A stretch of DNA of 64,000 bases. It comes from an uncultured Prevotella sp. (GTDB lineage Bacteria > Bacteroidota > Bacteroidia > Bacteroidales > Bacteroidaceae). How positions within the stretch are numbered: position 1 is the first letter of the stretch; each line of letters starts with the position of its first letter. The stretch lies in the NCBI GenBank assembly GCA_944320235.1, contig CALUGQ010000033.1, positions 47,745 to 111,744 of the forward strand. The letters run 5' to 3'. Made by a program: the position numbers and the translations under genes. This document shows positions 56,574 through 64,000 of this stretch, piece by piece. Below the pieces are notes generated by a model. The model searched no databases. It saw nothing but the letters and a program-made list of their open reading frames with translations, and was not told the DNA's origin.

Positions 56574-56869
56574 ATGAATATCCGCAAACAGCCCAAACAC
56601 TCTGCGCCTGCCAATATGCACGCGCAGCCATTAACATTTGGTGTCAATGGAAACAACAAGGGGAGCATCGGACAAGTACTTGATATTCGGTGAGTTGCAA
56701 GACGGATTGTCATGGCTAGGGAATGTGCCGTTTTGCAGGCCAAAACAGGCCATGTTGCAGTGGAAAACAGGGCGTTTCAAAATGTGAAACGGCACATACT
56801 GAGAATCAAGGCGGAACAGGCTGATTTTAGTTGCATATTTGCAAGTATGGGTAGATAGTGGATATTCAT
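56574..56869 (-). repeat. MITE-like element, copy D
   Basis: 296 bp in the same orientation as copy C. On the + strand it begins ATGAATATCCGCAAACAGCC and ends GTGGATATTCAT. Its left 20 bases match copy C (31305-31324) exactly, and its left-end block also matches the right ends of A and B in reverse. Flanking direct repeats are only approximate (A/T-rich on both sides). It fills much of the 702-bp gap between the activase operon and the rhamnogalacturonan genes; the remaining 56424-56573 shows no gene. Confidence 0.75.
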
Positions 56870-56931
56870 ATAAAATAAACACGCCAATGTTCCCAATAAC
56901 TTTCAATATGTATCAGTATCTTTCAAACAGT

Positions 56932-56967
56932 AAAAAGGGCTGCCACTTAATCTTGACAGCCCTTTTT
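56932..56967 (-). terminator. Terminator of the rhamnogalacturonan operon
   Basis: AAAAAGGGCTG (56932-56942) pairs with CAGCCCTTTTT (56957-56967); A- and T-runs on both sides allow termination in either direction. It lies about 107 bp past the GH106-like stop. Confidence 0.82.
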
Positions 56968-57073
56968 GTCATATAGACTTCATGATTGAATTATGTATCA
57001 TTGAAAATAAATATATATTTGAATTTTACTCCCACACACTATGATACATTACAAATATTCTGTTGAAGTCATG

Positions 57074-59692
57074 CTATTTCAGTTCATATAAAGTGACTTG
57101 TGAGTTAAGTCCACTCTTGACAGGCAACCAGTTAGCATATGTACCTTTCTTGTAATTAAGCGCGACCATGTTGATCTCATTAAACTTGCGCCACTTAATG
57201 CCTTTACGGTCTAAATCTGCTATGCGGTTTGCTGGCAAGTTTGTCACTTCAATGCGAATCTTGTTTTTGCCTGCCTTGAATACATCCGGGCAGTTTAGAA
57301 CAAAAGGAACTGACCATGCGCAACCGATGAGACTGTCATTGATATACACTCTGGCACTTTCACGAACATCGCCAAGGTCAATTGCCCAATTTTTGTTAGC
57401 TTCATCTTCAGTCATGTCAACATAGGTAGTATAGGCGCCTGTTGCCATTGTGACTCTGGCGGAATCATCGTCCAATGTTTCCCATGTTTGCAATGAATCC
57501 AAAATAAATGTATTGTTTACCAATGGAGCGCTTTTAACAAAAGACAATGTCCACTTGCCATCAAGTTGCTTGGCCTTGCCATATTCAGTCATGCGCATTT
57601 TGTCGTTGCCAGACTGCACTGTATTATAAGTTTGTAAAATCATTGATTCTCCGCTTCGGAGGTCCATCTTGATTCCTTTTGGTGTTATGTCTGCTTTATA
57701 AATTTCACCGTTAAGCGGGTTAAACCAACGTGCATCTTTCATCTCGACAGTCAATGGAATGTACGCGTCGACATCGTTTGGTGAGAGATTTGCGATAAAA
57801 TAATGATGGCCAGTTGCATTTTTCCGTCTTATGGCACGCAAGCCATACTGATATTTCATCGGTTCTGGTTTTGCAGATTTTGCCATTTCTTGTTTGTTGA
57901 TACCATAAATTATTTTGGCACCTTTAGCTTTCAAATCATCAATGTGGGCCTTAACCTTATCGGGCATCTTGCCGCTGCCAGGTATGATTAGCGCATGATA
58001 GCGTGTGCCAGCGGCTGTTTCAAGCATTCCATCCTTGAATTCTGTCCCCATTATGTAGTTTTCGCTGATATAATCGCAGTCAAAGCCTTCGCGGTCAATC
58101 TCGAGAATGCTATTTATGAAATCTGGAGCTTTCTTTGCCATTCCATGAATATCAAACATCATTAAAAGTGAACCTGGGCCTGTGCCTTTACGTTCTGCCC
58201 ACATATCTCGGACAGGTAACAACACCAAGAAATCATTGTCAGGACTTCCCATCTGCAAAAAGCTCTGACACCTTTCTATGTATTTCATCAGATATGGAGC
58301 GTCATGCCAAATGCTATTGGTTGGGCTCATGTCTATTGACGCATAGAATTTCCATCCTGGCCAAGCATCGTTGCGAGGTGAATAAGTAATGCCATGGAAA
58401 TACATATTATTCACCCCACACGTGAACATTAAGTCCATGTCTGGTTTGCATTGTGCCAAAGAGGTGCGGAAATGCTCTGTCAGCCATGTGAAGGTCTCGC
58501 TGCTTGCAAGCGGTTTCCCTGTGATATGGGCAGCAGAAGAGGCATATTTGAGCATGGACACATCGCTGTCATTTTTGCGAGTGAAGCCGCTGTCTTTACG
58601 AAGCCCCTTGATGCCAAACTCTGATAGCCCAAAACCTTCTATCTCCGGAATGTCAACAGCAGAATAGATGTCAATCAGATTGGCCGGGGAACCATGGCCT
58701 TGGTTACGGGTCTTCACCCCATGCTTGTGCGCCCATGCTGTCCACTGCTCGACATAGTTTTCCAACAGCAGTTCGCTCAAAGTCTCCCTGTAGTCTGACA
58801 GAACCTTGTTGCCTTCATCTTCTTTATAACCAAGAAGTTCCAGCAAATGTTCTTCAAGCTTATACCCTCTGCGTTTTTCAAACTCTTCAAGCAATTTGGG
58901 AGTCCAATTGGCACCATACACTTCATAGGAGTCGTTGAAAAAGGTATGCGGGTATGGGGTACCCGATGAAGCAAACGCATCTTCAAAACGTTTCAGATAA
59001 TTTGCTACAGCGTCATGGTCAAAGTGGTCAATGACGTAACCTTCTCCACCAGGAGCAGCCCGTTTTACCTTTTGCCTTGTGCGTGAACAGTATATTGATA
59101 TAATCCTAAATTGTTCTTTTTTAGGCGCACCTTTCCATTTCACTATCCCATTGGCATCTGCAAATTTTGTTATGTCGATGACCTCACCTTTTGCAGAATG
59201 AGCCATAACTCTGCTTAGTTTTGCATAGGGCTTTTCTTTCGTTTCTTTGACGCTTATGTCTACACCTTTACGAAGTTCCCTTCCTGTCGTGTTAACATCC
59301 GTGCAGACTAATTTTGCTGCAGCTTCCTCTATTGGAACGTATGGGCCACCAAACGGCCATCCTGTACCATTGTTCATGTCAATGAGAATGCCGTCCTTGG
59401 CCCCTTCCGTTTCAACAAACCTCAAAGCCTTCATCCACGGCTCAGAGAGGAATTCCAGCTCGTTATCTTTGTTGCCTTGTACACCATAGATTGGTGTTAT
59501 TTCTAATGCGCCTATGCCCGTCTTGGCGTATTCTTGCATATTCCATTTTAAGTCTGTCTCATTTACGGCAGATCCCATCCACCACCATCTAGCTCCGGGT
59601 TTTGCTTCTGGCTTGGGCACTGGCCATGATTGTGCCAAGATACTTCCAGCCACAAGCAAGGCACTTGTAAGTGTCAATAATCTTTTTTCCAT
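57074..59692 (-). CDS. Secreted GH106-like glycoside hydrolase (alpha-L-rhamnosidase type)
   Basis: 872 residues from the ATG at 59690-59692; upstream ATGs (59716, and a start at 59740) would put charged residues ahead of the signal peptide MEKRLLTLTSALLVAGSILAQ. The mature start PEAKPGARWWWMGSAVNETDLKWNMQEYAKTGIGALEITPIYG is typical of GH106, and later SETFTWLTEHFRTSLAQCKPDMDLMFTCGVNNMYFHGITYSP belongs to its catalytic barrel, followed by a C-terminal beta-sandwich (YINDSLIGCAWSVPF...NKIRIEVTNLPANRI). These enzymes remove alpha-L-rhamnose from pectin side structures. It lies 54 bp after the CE12-like esterase. Confidence 0.88.
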   Translation of the reverse strand: MEKRLLTLTSALLVAGSILAQSWPVPKPEAKPGARWWWMGSAVNETDLKWNMQEYAKTGIGALEITPIYGVQGNKDNELEFLSEPWMKALRFVETEGAKDGILIDMNNGTGWPFGGPYVPIEEAAAKLVCTDVNTTGRELRKGVDISVKETKEKPYAKLSRVMAHSAKGEVIDITKFADANGIVKWKGAPKKEQFRIISIYCSRTRQKVKRAAPGGEGYVIDHFDHDAVANYLKRFEDAFASSGTPYPHTFFNDSYEVYGANWTPKLLEEFEKRRGYKLEEHLLELLGYKEDEGNKVLSDYRETLSELLLENYVEQWTAWAHKHGVKTRNQGHGSPANLIDIYSAVDIPEIEGFGLSEFGIKGLRKDSGFTRKNDSDVSMLKYASSAAHITGKPLASSETFTWLTEHFRTSLAQCKPDMDLMFTCGVNNMYFHGITYSPRNDAWPGWKFYASIDMSPTNSIWHDAPYLMKYIERCQSFLQMGSPDNDFLVLLPVRDMWAERKGTGPGSLLMMFDIHGMAKKAPDFINSILEIDREGFDCDYISENYIMGTEFKDGMLETAAGTRYHALIIPGSGKMPDKVKAHIDDLKAKGAKIIYGINKQEMAKSAKPEPMKYQYGLRAIRRKNATGHHYFIANLSPNDVDAYIPLTVEMKDARWFNPLNGEIYKADITPKGIKMDLRSGESMILQTYNTVQSGNDKMRMTEYGKAKQLDGKWTLSFVKSAPLVNNTFILDSLQTWETLDDDSARVTMATGAYTTYVDMTEDEANKNWAIDLGDVRESARVYINDSLIGCAWSVPFVLNCPDVFKAGKNKIRIEVTNLPANRIADLDRKGIKWRKFNEINMVALNYKKGTYANWLPVKSGLNSQVTLYELK

Positions 59693-59746
59693 ATAGCATT
59701 TTGTTGTTTTATACATATTTTTCACTCTGCAGACTTGCACTATATC

Positions 59747-60991
59747 TTAATTGCCGTCCGGTTTCATTATATCAGCATTTTTAGCAGGAACCCACTTAAA
59801 CGTTTTCCAGTTGTCAGGGTGCTTAGGGTCGAAGTCCGTGAAATCTGCCCGTATGTCATCTGCAAGTGGCAATTTCAATTCTTTTATTCCCATGACTACC
59901 ATCTTGGCTACCTCGTATGCTCCATATGGATTAAAGTGGGTATTGTCAGCAAGAGCCTCATTCTGTCCTGGGAATGTGTTGGCAGGGTAGTGTACAAGTG
60001 CGCGCTTGCTATCTTCATAGCCTAAAGCCTCAAAGAAGTCGCGTGTCATATCATTCAAGTCAATCAGAGGCACATTTTCTCTTTCTGCAACAGTCCGCAT
60101 TGCAGCGGGGAAATCCCCATGGGTATCAATGATTGTCTTTTTGTCATTAGAGAACCGACGGCGTTGCGTAGGTGTACAAAACACAATTGTAGCGCCTTTG
60201 GAACGCACATTGTCAATGAATATCTTTAAGTTGCGTGTGTAATGATACCACGCTCCTGTGCCTGGGCCTTTCTCCTTTTCGTCATTATGCCCAAACTCAC
60301 AGATAACATAATCGCCAGCTTTTAGTGTCGTCATTATCTTTTCAAGGCGCTTCTGTGCTAGGAAAGAACCTGCCGTAAGGCCACTTTCGGCATGGTTTGA
60401 CACGGAGACATCCGCGTTAAACCATCTTGTAATCATCTGCCCCCAACTTGCCCATGGTTCATTGTTCTGGTCAACCACTGTGGAGTTGCCACAAAGATAA
60501 ATTGTTGGGCAACTATCGTCACGCTCTATGTGGATGCTCTTAACTGAAGGCGCATCACCATTAAATTCCAATGTCAGCTTGTCATCCCAGCTTAGATATC
60601 CCTTTTCCCGTTGCTTCAATCTGACACGTTCTTTTTCATTAATCATTGGAGAACGTTTGTTAACCACAAACTCGCAATCTGCAAATTCGCCTTTTTTAGT
60701 TATGACATTCTCAACCATAAGCCGACGACCTTCTGCACGGACAGTGGTATTGCCTGCCTTTTTCTTTGCTCCAAGTTCCACTTTTACCTTGTAATTGCCA
60801 TCAGGAACTTTTACAGAAAAATAAAACGGCTCATTGCTTTTTTTTGCAGGTGCAGGAAGGATATCGTATCCATAACCAATTTCGTCTGAGTAGAGCGGCT
60901 GATTTTCCGTCATGTCGAAATCAAACGTCTGAGCAGAGGCAATCATTGGCACGAAAGCCAAGGATGCCAAGAATTTTTTATTCACTTGCAT
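59747..60991 (-). CDS. Rhamnogalacturonan acetylesterase-like SGNH hydrolase (CE12)
   Basis: 414 residues; signal peptide ends at IASAQ. A beta-sandwich (about 20-155, FYFSVKVPDGNYKVKVELGAKKKAGNTTVRAEGRR) precedes the SGNH domain: block I IYLCGNSTVVD (nucleophile S170), block II NHAESGLTAGSF, block III EFGHNDEKEKGPG, block V DNTHFNPYGAYEVAK (Asp/His pair). CE12 enzymes deacetylate rhamnogalacturonan I. It is the first gene of a two-gene operon with the GH106-like enzyme; a minus-strand TATCTTTG (61062-61069) is a promoter element candidate. No SusC/SusD pair or sensor-regulator gene accompanies it. Confidence 0.9.
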   Translation of the reverse strand: MQVNKKFLASLAFVPMIASAQTFDFDMTENQPLYSDEIGYGYDILPAPAKKSNEPFYFSVKVPDGNYKVKVELGAKKKAGNTTVRAEGRRLMVENVITKKGEFADCEFVVNKRSPMINEKERVRLKQREKGYLSWDDKLTLEFNGDAPSVKSIHIERDDSCPTIYLCGNSTVVDQNNEPWASWGQMITRWFNADVSVSNHAESGLTAGSFLAQKRLEKIMTTLKAGDYVICEFGHNDEKEKGPGTGAWYHYTRNLKIFIDNVRSKGATIVFCTPTQRRRFSNDKKTIIDTHGDFPAAMRTVAERENVPLIDLNDMTRDFFEALGYEDSKRALVHYPANTFPGQNEALADNTHFNPYGAYEVAKMVVMGIKELKLPLADDIRADFTDFDPKHPDNWKTFKWVPAKNADIMKPDGN

Positions 60992-61133
60992 TTTGTTTTA
61001 GTTATTGTTTGTATGTTAAATTCTTTATGTTTGTTTTCGGCTTCAACAGCCTAAGGTTTTGCAAAGATACTAAAATTAGAATTATCATATCATTTTGCTT
61101 CTTGCTTTCATTGTTAAAAGACTTTAAACGCAT

Positions 61134-61450
61134 TTGTCGCCTCACCATAGGGCTTTTGACGCGAAAAGTACCGTCCGATGCCGCCAACGTATGGATGAAC
61201 GTAATGGAATTGGTGGACTTTTCGATGTTATCGTTCCGACAGTCTGTGCCGCCATCCGAGCCGTGTACAAGAGCGGAGTGTTGAACCATTGCGAGGTGGA
61301 TGGACGCATCACGCTGCCCAACGGCCACTATGTGGACGTGTACGCACTGCCAATGGTCGTATCAAACACGAGCTGGTGCAATACCCCGACGGCGTGGCAG
61401 CCCGTACCGAGACGATAAGCAACCGCATCGCACGGCAGGCTTCAGGTTGA
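61134..61450 (+). pseudogene. 3' fragment of an unidentified gene, frameshifted
   Basis: One frame reads ...GGLFDVIVPTVCAAIRAV...DGRITLPNGHYVDVYALPM up to about 61357; the sense continues two frames over as RIKHELVQYPDGVAARTETISNRIARQASG and a stop at 61448-61450. The base composition is richer in G+C than the flanks. It lies just ahead of a MobV relaxase fragment, so I take it as a leftover of the same mobile element. I cannot name the family. Confidence 0.5.
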
Positions 61451-61469
61451 AAATAACGCCCGATTTAGT

Positions 61470-61745
61470 ATGGCTAATCTAATCCGCATTGTGCTTTCTG
61501 GCGCGCATGTGGACATGGTGAAAGTGATGGACGAGGGCAGGCTTGACAAATGGTGCGATGAAAACCTGCAATGGCAGCACCACACGTTCGGTAGGGAGAA
61601 CACCGTTTCGTCAGCGCTGCACATAGACGAACATACACCGCACATCCACGCCACAGTCGTGCTGATAGTGACGGGCGAGCGCAGGAAAGCAAGAGGTTTC
61701 AGACAACATGAGTTAATTTGCTTAAACCTAATTGGAAAGGAATAG
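61470..61745 (+). pseudogene. MobV/Pre relaxase fragment
   Basis: Only about 70 residues belong to the relaxase: DKWCDENLQWQHHTFGRENTVSSALHIDEHTPHIHATVVLIVTGERRKA. The HxDExTPHIHxxVVP pattern is the metal-binding histidine motif of plasmid mobilisation (Mob/Pre) proteins; here the usual P after VV is L. The N-terminal DNA-binding part and everything after GERRKARG are missing, replaced by unrelated codons to the stop. It marks a deletion junction or a decayed mobilizable element next to the rhamnogalacturonan genes. Confidence 0.8.
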
Positions 61746-61753
61746 TCTAATAA

Positions 61754-61784
61754 TTGATTAGGTTATTCCTTTTCGCTATCTTTG
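61754..61784 (+). promoter_or_regulatory. Promoter of the TonB-C/WG protein operon
   Basis: TTG at 61754-61756, a 20-bp gap, then TATCTTTG at 61777-61784; full consensus 23 bp before the ATG. Confidence 0.72.
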
Positions 61785-61807
61785 AAGTGTTATTAAGATG
61801 ATAGGTT

Positions 61808-63433
61808 ATGAAAAAGTTTCTGTTCATATTGCTTTCATGGGTTGTTATAGGCGGACTTTCTACCCAAAACAATAAATGTGCAGATATGTCCGCATTGCTG
61901 GAAAACAAAGTATGGAAAGTGCAATTATCCCAAGACAAGCAATATGCTATGGAAATGGAATTTCGTGATGCAGGGTGGAGAAACGTCTTTTTGTATGATG
62001 GCAAAAGGAAAGAAACTTTTTATTCTTATTCTTTATGCGGAGATACAATCAAAGTCTTTGAATCGAGGAAAAATTACATTATCCAAGAGCTGACCGACAG
62101 CACATTGGTTTTTCGGTATCTACCTGACACACTGACCATTGGTGTTGGTCCGGTCAGATGCATGACTGACAACAGCCTGCAAGGACAACGGCAGAATGAA
62201 AACCGTTTGGACAGCATCTGGTGTGCGGAGATAGGTTGGAACATAGGCGTTTTGGATATGTCAGGAAAACCAATCAAAGATTTGGCGACCATAGAGCCTA
62301 CCCGATGGGCAAGCTGGGATTATGACTTGGAAAAGTATTTCACTTCACAGATGGTTTATCCTGAAGAACTTTTGAAGAAAAACCAAGCCGGATATTCCGT
62401 AGTCATGTTTTCTATCGACACATTAGGGTTGCCACACGGCATTTACATTTTGACTTCTAAACATAAAGAATTCGACAAAGAGGTTATCCGGCTTACCAAA
62501 GAATTGCCGCATTGCTTGCCATGCAGGGACAAGAAAGGCAAGTGGATGAAATGTTACTTTGCGGTCTATGTGCCTTTCCTGCCACAACATTACCGAAACA
62601 GGGTGAAGGTGGACAGTATCATGCAAGAAGAACAGAAACACTGTTTCGTGGAATGGGAAGCCGTTTCTTTTTTTCAAGATGGGAAGCCGTGGTCTGCGCA
62701 AAACTACATCACCCAACACTTAAAGTATGACCCTGCATTATTGGGTGATAAACAACAAGTGAGAGGCGTCTATACGGTACGGATTGATTCGTATGGAGAA
62801 GTGTATGAAGCCAAAGTCCTACGAAGTTGTGGCATACAGGATTGGGACAACCAAGTATTGGAAATCATTAGAAAGATGCCACGCTGGATACCTACCATTA
62901 ATTATTATGGAAAGGGAGAATATCGGAAATCCGTATGGACTATACCTATATTTTTTAAGAGGAACGGGAGCTTGATTGCTCGTACAACTGAAAAGTATCT
63001 TGAAGTCGGTGTACCTGTCTGTTACCTGAATGAACAAGGTGATACCATTATACCCTACGGCAAATACAAGTTCTGCCAAGCAGACACGATACGGAATATA
63101 GGCTTCGTATATGAGAACAAGCAGGACGCACGGATTGTTTGTATAGACAATCAAGGCAAAGAACTGTTTTATGTGTTCAAATACGATACCGGACCCGATT
63201 ATATTCGCGAAGGACTCTTCCGCATCATGGATGATGAAGGGTTGATAGGTTTTGCCGATTCATTGGGCAATGTGGTCATTAAGCCCCAATTCAAGTTTGC
63301 ATTTCCTTTTGAAGGCGGTAAAGCAAAGGTTACATTGACAGGAAAACAAAAAGCAATGCCAGACGGAGAACACCATGAATGGAAAAGCGATAAGTGGCAA
63401 TATATAAACAAGAAAGGAGAACTTATACAATGA
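61808..63433 (+). CDS. Secreted protein with two TonB-C-like domains and a WG repeat
   Basis: 541 residues. Signal peptide MKKFLFILLSWVVIGGLSTQ. Residues about 180-245 (YPEELLKKNQAGYSVVMFSIDTLGLPHGIYILTSKHKEFDKEVIRLTKELP) and 300-385 (VRGVYTVRIDSYGEVYEAKVLRSCGIQDWDNQVLEIIRKMPRWIP) each match the C-terminal domain of TonB energy transducers, without TonB's membrane anchor and proline-rich linker. From about 460 on, GLIGFADSLGNVVIKPQFKFAFPFEGGKAKV and WQYINKKGELI fit WG repeats. It is probably periplasmic; role unknown. Its stop overlaps the next ATG (ATGA), so a two-gene operon runs off the window. Confidence 0.72.
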   Translation: MKKFLFILLSWVVIGGLSTQNNKCADMSALLENKVWKVQLSQDKQYAMEMEFRDAGWRNVFLYDGKRKETFYSYSLCGDTIKVFESRKNYIIQELTDSTLVFRYLPDTLTIGVGPVRCMTDNSLQGQRQNENRLDSIWCAEIGWNIGVLDMSGKPIKDLATIEPTRWASWDYDLEKYFTSQMVYPEELLKKNQAGYSVVMFSIDTLGLPHGIYILTSKHKEFDKEVIRLTKELPHCLPCRDKKGKWMKCYFAVYVPFLPQHYRNRVKVDSIMQEEQKHCFVEWEAVSFFQDGKPWSAQNYITQHLKYDPALLGDKQQVRGVYTVRIDSYGEVYEAKVLRSCGIQDWDNQVLEIIRKMPRWIPTINYYGKGEYRKSVWTIPIFFKRNGSLIARTTEKYLEVGVPVCYLNEQGDTIIPYGKYKFCQADTIRNIGFVYENKQDARIVCIDNQGKELFYVFKYDTGPDYIREGLFRIMDDEGLIGFADSLGNVVIKPQFKFAFPFEGGKAKVTLTGKQKAMPDGEHHEWKSDKWQYINKKGELIQ

Positions 63434-64000
63434 AAACGATTATTTTATTAGCAATGTTATCAGGTGCAGTTTGCCTAAGTTGCACCAACTATTCCAGTCA
63501 TTCTCAATTAATCAAACATAGGGAAAACGGCTGGTATCGCATCATAGACGGACAAAAGGACAGTATTGCTTCCCAGCCAATTGTTACAGTAAAGGAATTT
63601 GCCGTCTTACGACTGGATAAAGATATCTTCGGAAAGGCTGTGATAATAGGGCGTGTGAGCAAGCACAAATTGCATGCATGGGCAGACTCAACGGAGCAGC
63701 ATATAGGCAAGCGGATAGGGTTTATATTCAATGATTCTGTGATTACCGCGCCACAAGTAAATATGAGGATAGAAAGTGGGACATTTCAAATTGCGGCACT
63801 CCGCAACTATGATATGCCATCTTTATACAGACGCCTGTTGAAAGAAAAGAAAGATTCTTTAGACGTTTTGTTCAAAGCCAACGGATGGGAAAACGATACG
63901 CTCTTTTTTAATCAATTAGACCCGAAAAAACAGGATTCAATCATAAACACATTGGACTATATTGATGCCTGCTCCATTGTAAAAGGATTTGAGAACAAAT
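63430..64000 (+). CDS. Lipoprotein with SecD-P1-head-like domain (truncated by window end)
   Basis: 190 residues are visible with no stop. Lipobox VCLSC (C18). Residues about 84-121 read AWADSTEQHIGKRIGFIFNDSVITAPQVNMRIESGTFQI, which matches the P1 head of SecD (the T..NIGK.IA..LD..V.SAP.V...I.GG..QI pattern). In SecD this domain captures emerging proteins in the periplasm; here it sits on a lipid anchor without the SecD membrane part. The ATG overlaps the stop of the preceding gene, so it is co-translated with the TonB-C/WG protein. The function is unknown. Confidence 0.68.
   Translation, partial: MKTIILLAMLSGAVCLSCTNYSSHSQLIKHRENGWYRIIDGQKDSIASQPIVTVKEFAVLRLDKDIFGKAVIIGRVSKHKLHAWADSTEQHIGKRIGFIFNDSVITAPQVNMRIESGTFQIAALRNYDMPSLYRRLLKEKKDSLDVLFKANGWENDTLFFNQLDPKKQDSIINTLDYIDACSIVKGFENK

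Noticed and set aside
1-64000. tRNA, rRNA genes, CRISPR array, replication origin
   Set aside because: No cloverleaf-like, rRNA-like or regularly spaced repeats were seen; the dispersed repeats are four scattered copies without spacers.

Overview
The window comes from a Bacteroidales genome, most likely a Prevotellaceae or Bacteroidaceae relative. The evidence is promoter elements of the Bacteroidota type (TTG, a 19-20 bp gap, then TAnnTTTG) in front of many genes, sparse Shine-Dalgarno sequences, TonB receptors with an N-terminal carboxypeptidase-like domain, lipoproteins with acidic residues after the lipidated Cys, a capsule-assembly Wzi-type barrel, and the methylmalonyl-CoA route to propionate. 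Assignments rest on reading the translations by eye; no database was searched.

Left part (1-16.4 kb): the 3' end of lepA, a Crp/Fnr-type regulator and a secreted DUF362-type protein. Next comes a tight + strand run, ridA-queC-ftcD-hutU-hutH-hutI, with stop/start overlaps at three of its five junctions. It takes histidine to glutamate, with FtcD passing the formimino group to tetrahydrofolate. A TonB-dependent receptor and a surface lipoprotein made of two tandem beta-helix modules follow and end at a strong terminator.

Middle (16.7-43.9 kb): radA (-), a substrate-binding-like lipoprotein and a TPR protein (+), an acyltransferase (-), a secreted low-complexity protein (-), a Wzi-type protein plus a small lipoprotein, aspS, two small winged-helix proteins, and a degenerate WecB-like epimerase. 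A dead IS5-type element lies against the 3' end of hisGDC (-). Then come a lytic transglycosylase lipoprotein, an ATP-grasp-like unknown overlapping a GH43 glycosidase, a class A beta-lactamase, and three subunits of a sodium-pumping decarboxylase.

Right part (44-64 kb): an AspT/YidE-type transporter, methylmalonyl-CoA mutase (mutA-mutB), ispE, a TetR regulator and a 1396-residue two-activase fusion protein preceded by a perfect 18-bp-arm palindrome. A rhamnogalacturonan pair (GH106-like, CE12-like) follows, then relics of a mobilizable element (MobV fragment), and finally a TonB-C/WG-repeat protein with a SecD-P1-like lipoprotein running off the end.

The least expected structure is a family of about 300-bp non-coding elements. 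Four copies (about 3.0, 26.1, 31.3 and 56.6 kb) share ends of the type ATGAATATCCGC...GATATTCAT. One copy interrupts the IS transposase between 8-bp direct repeats, so it transposed. Two smaller palindromes (16.5 and 50.2 kb) may be relics. No tRNA, rRNA or CRISPR array was seen.
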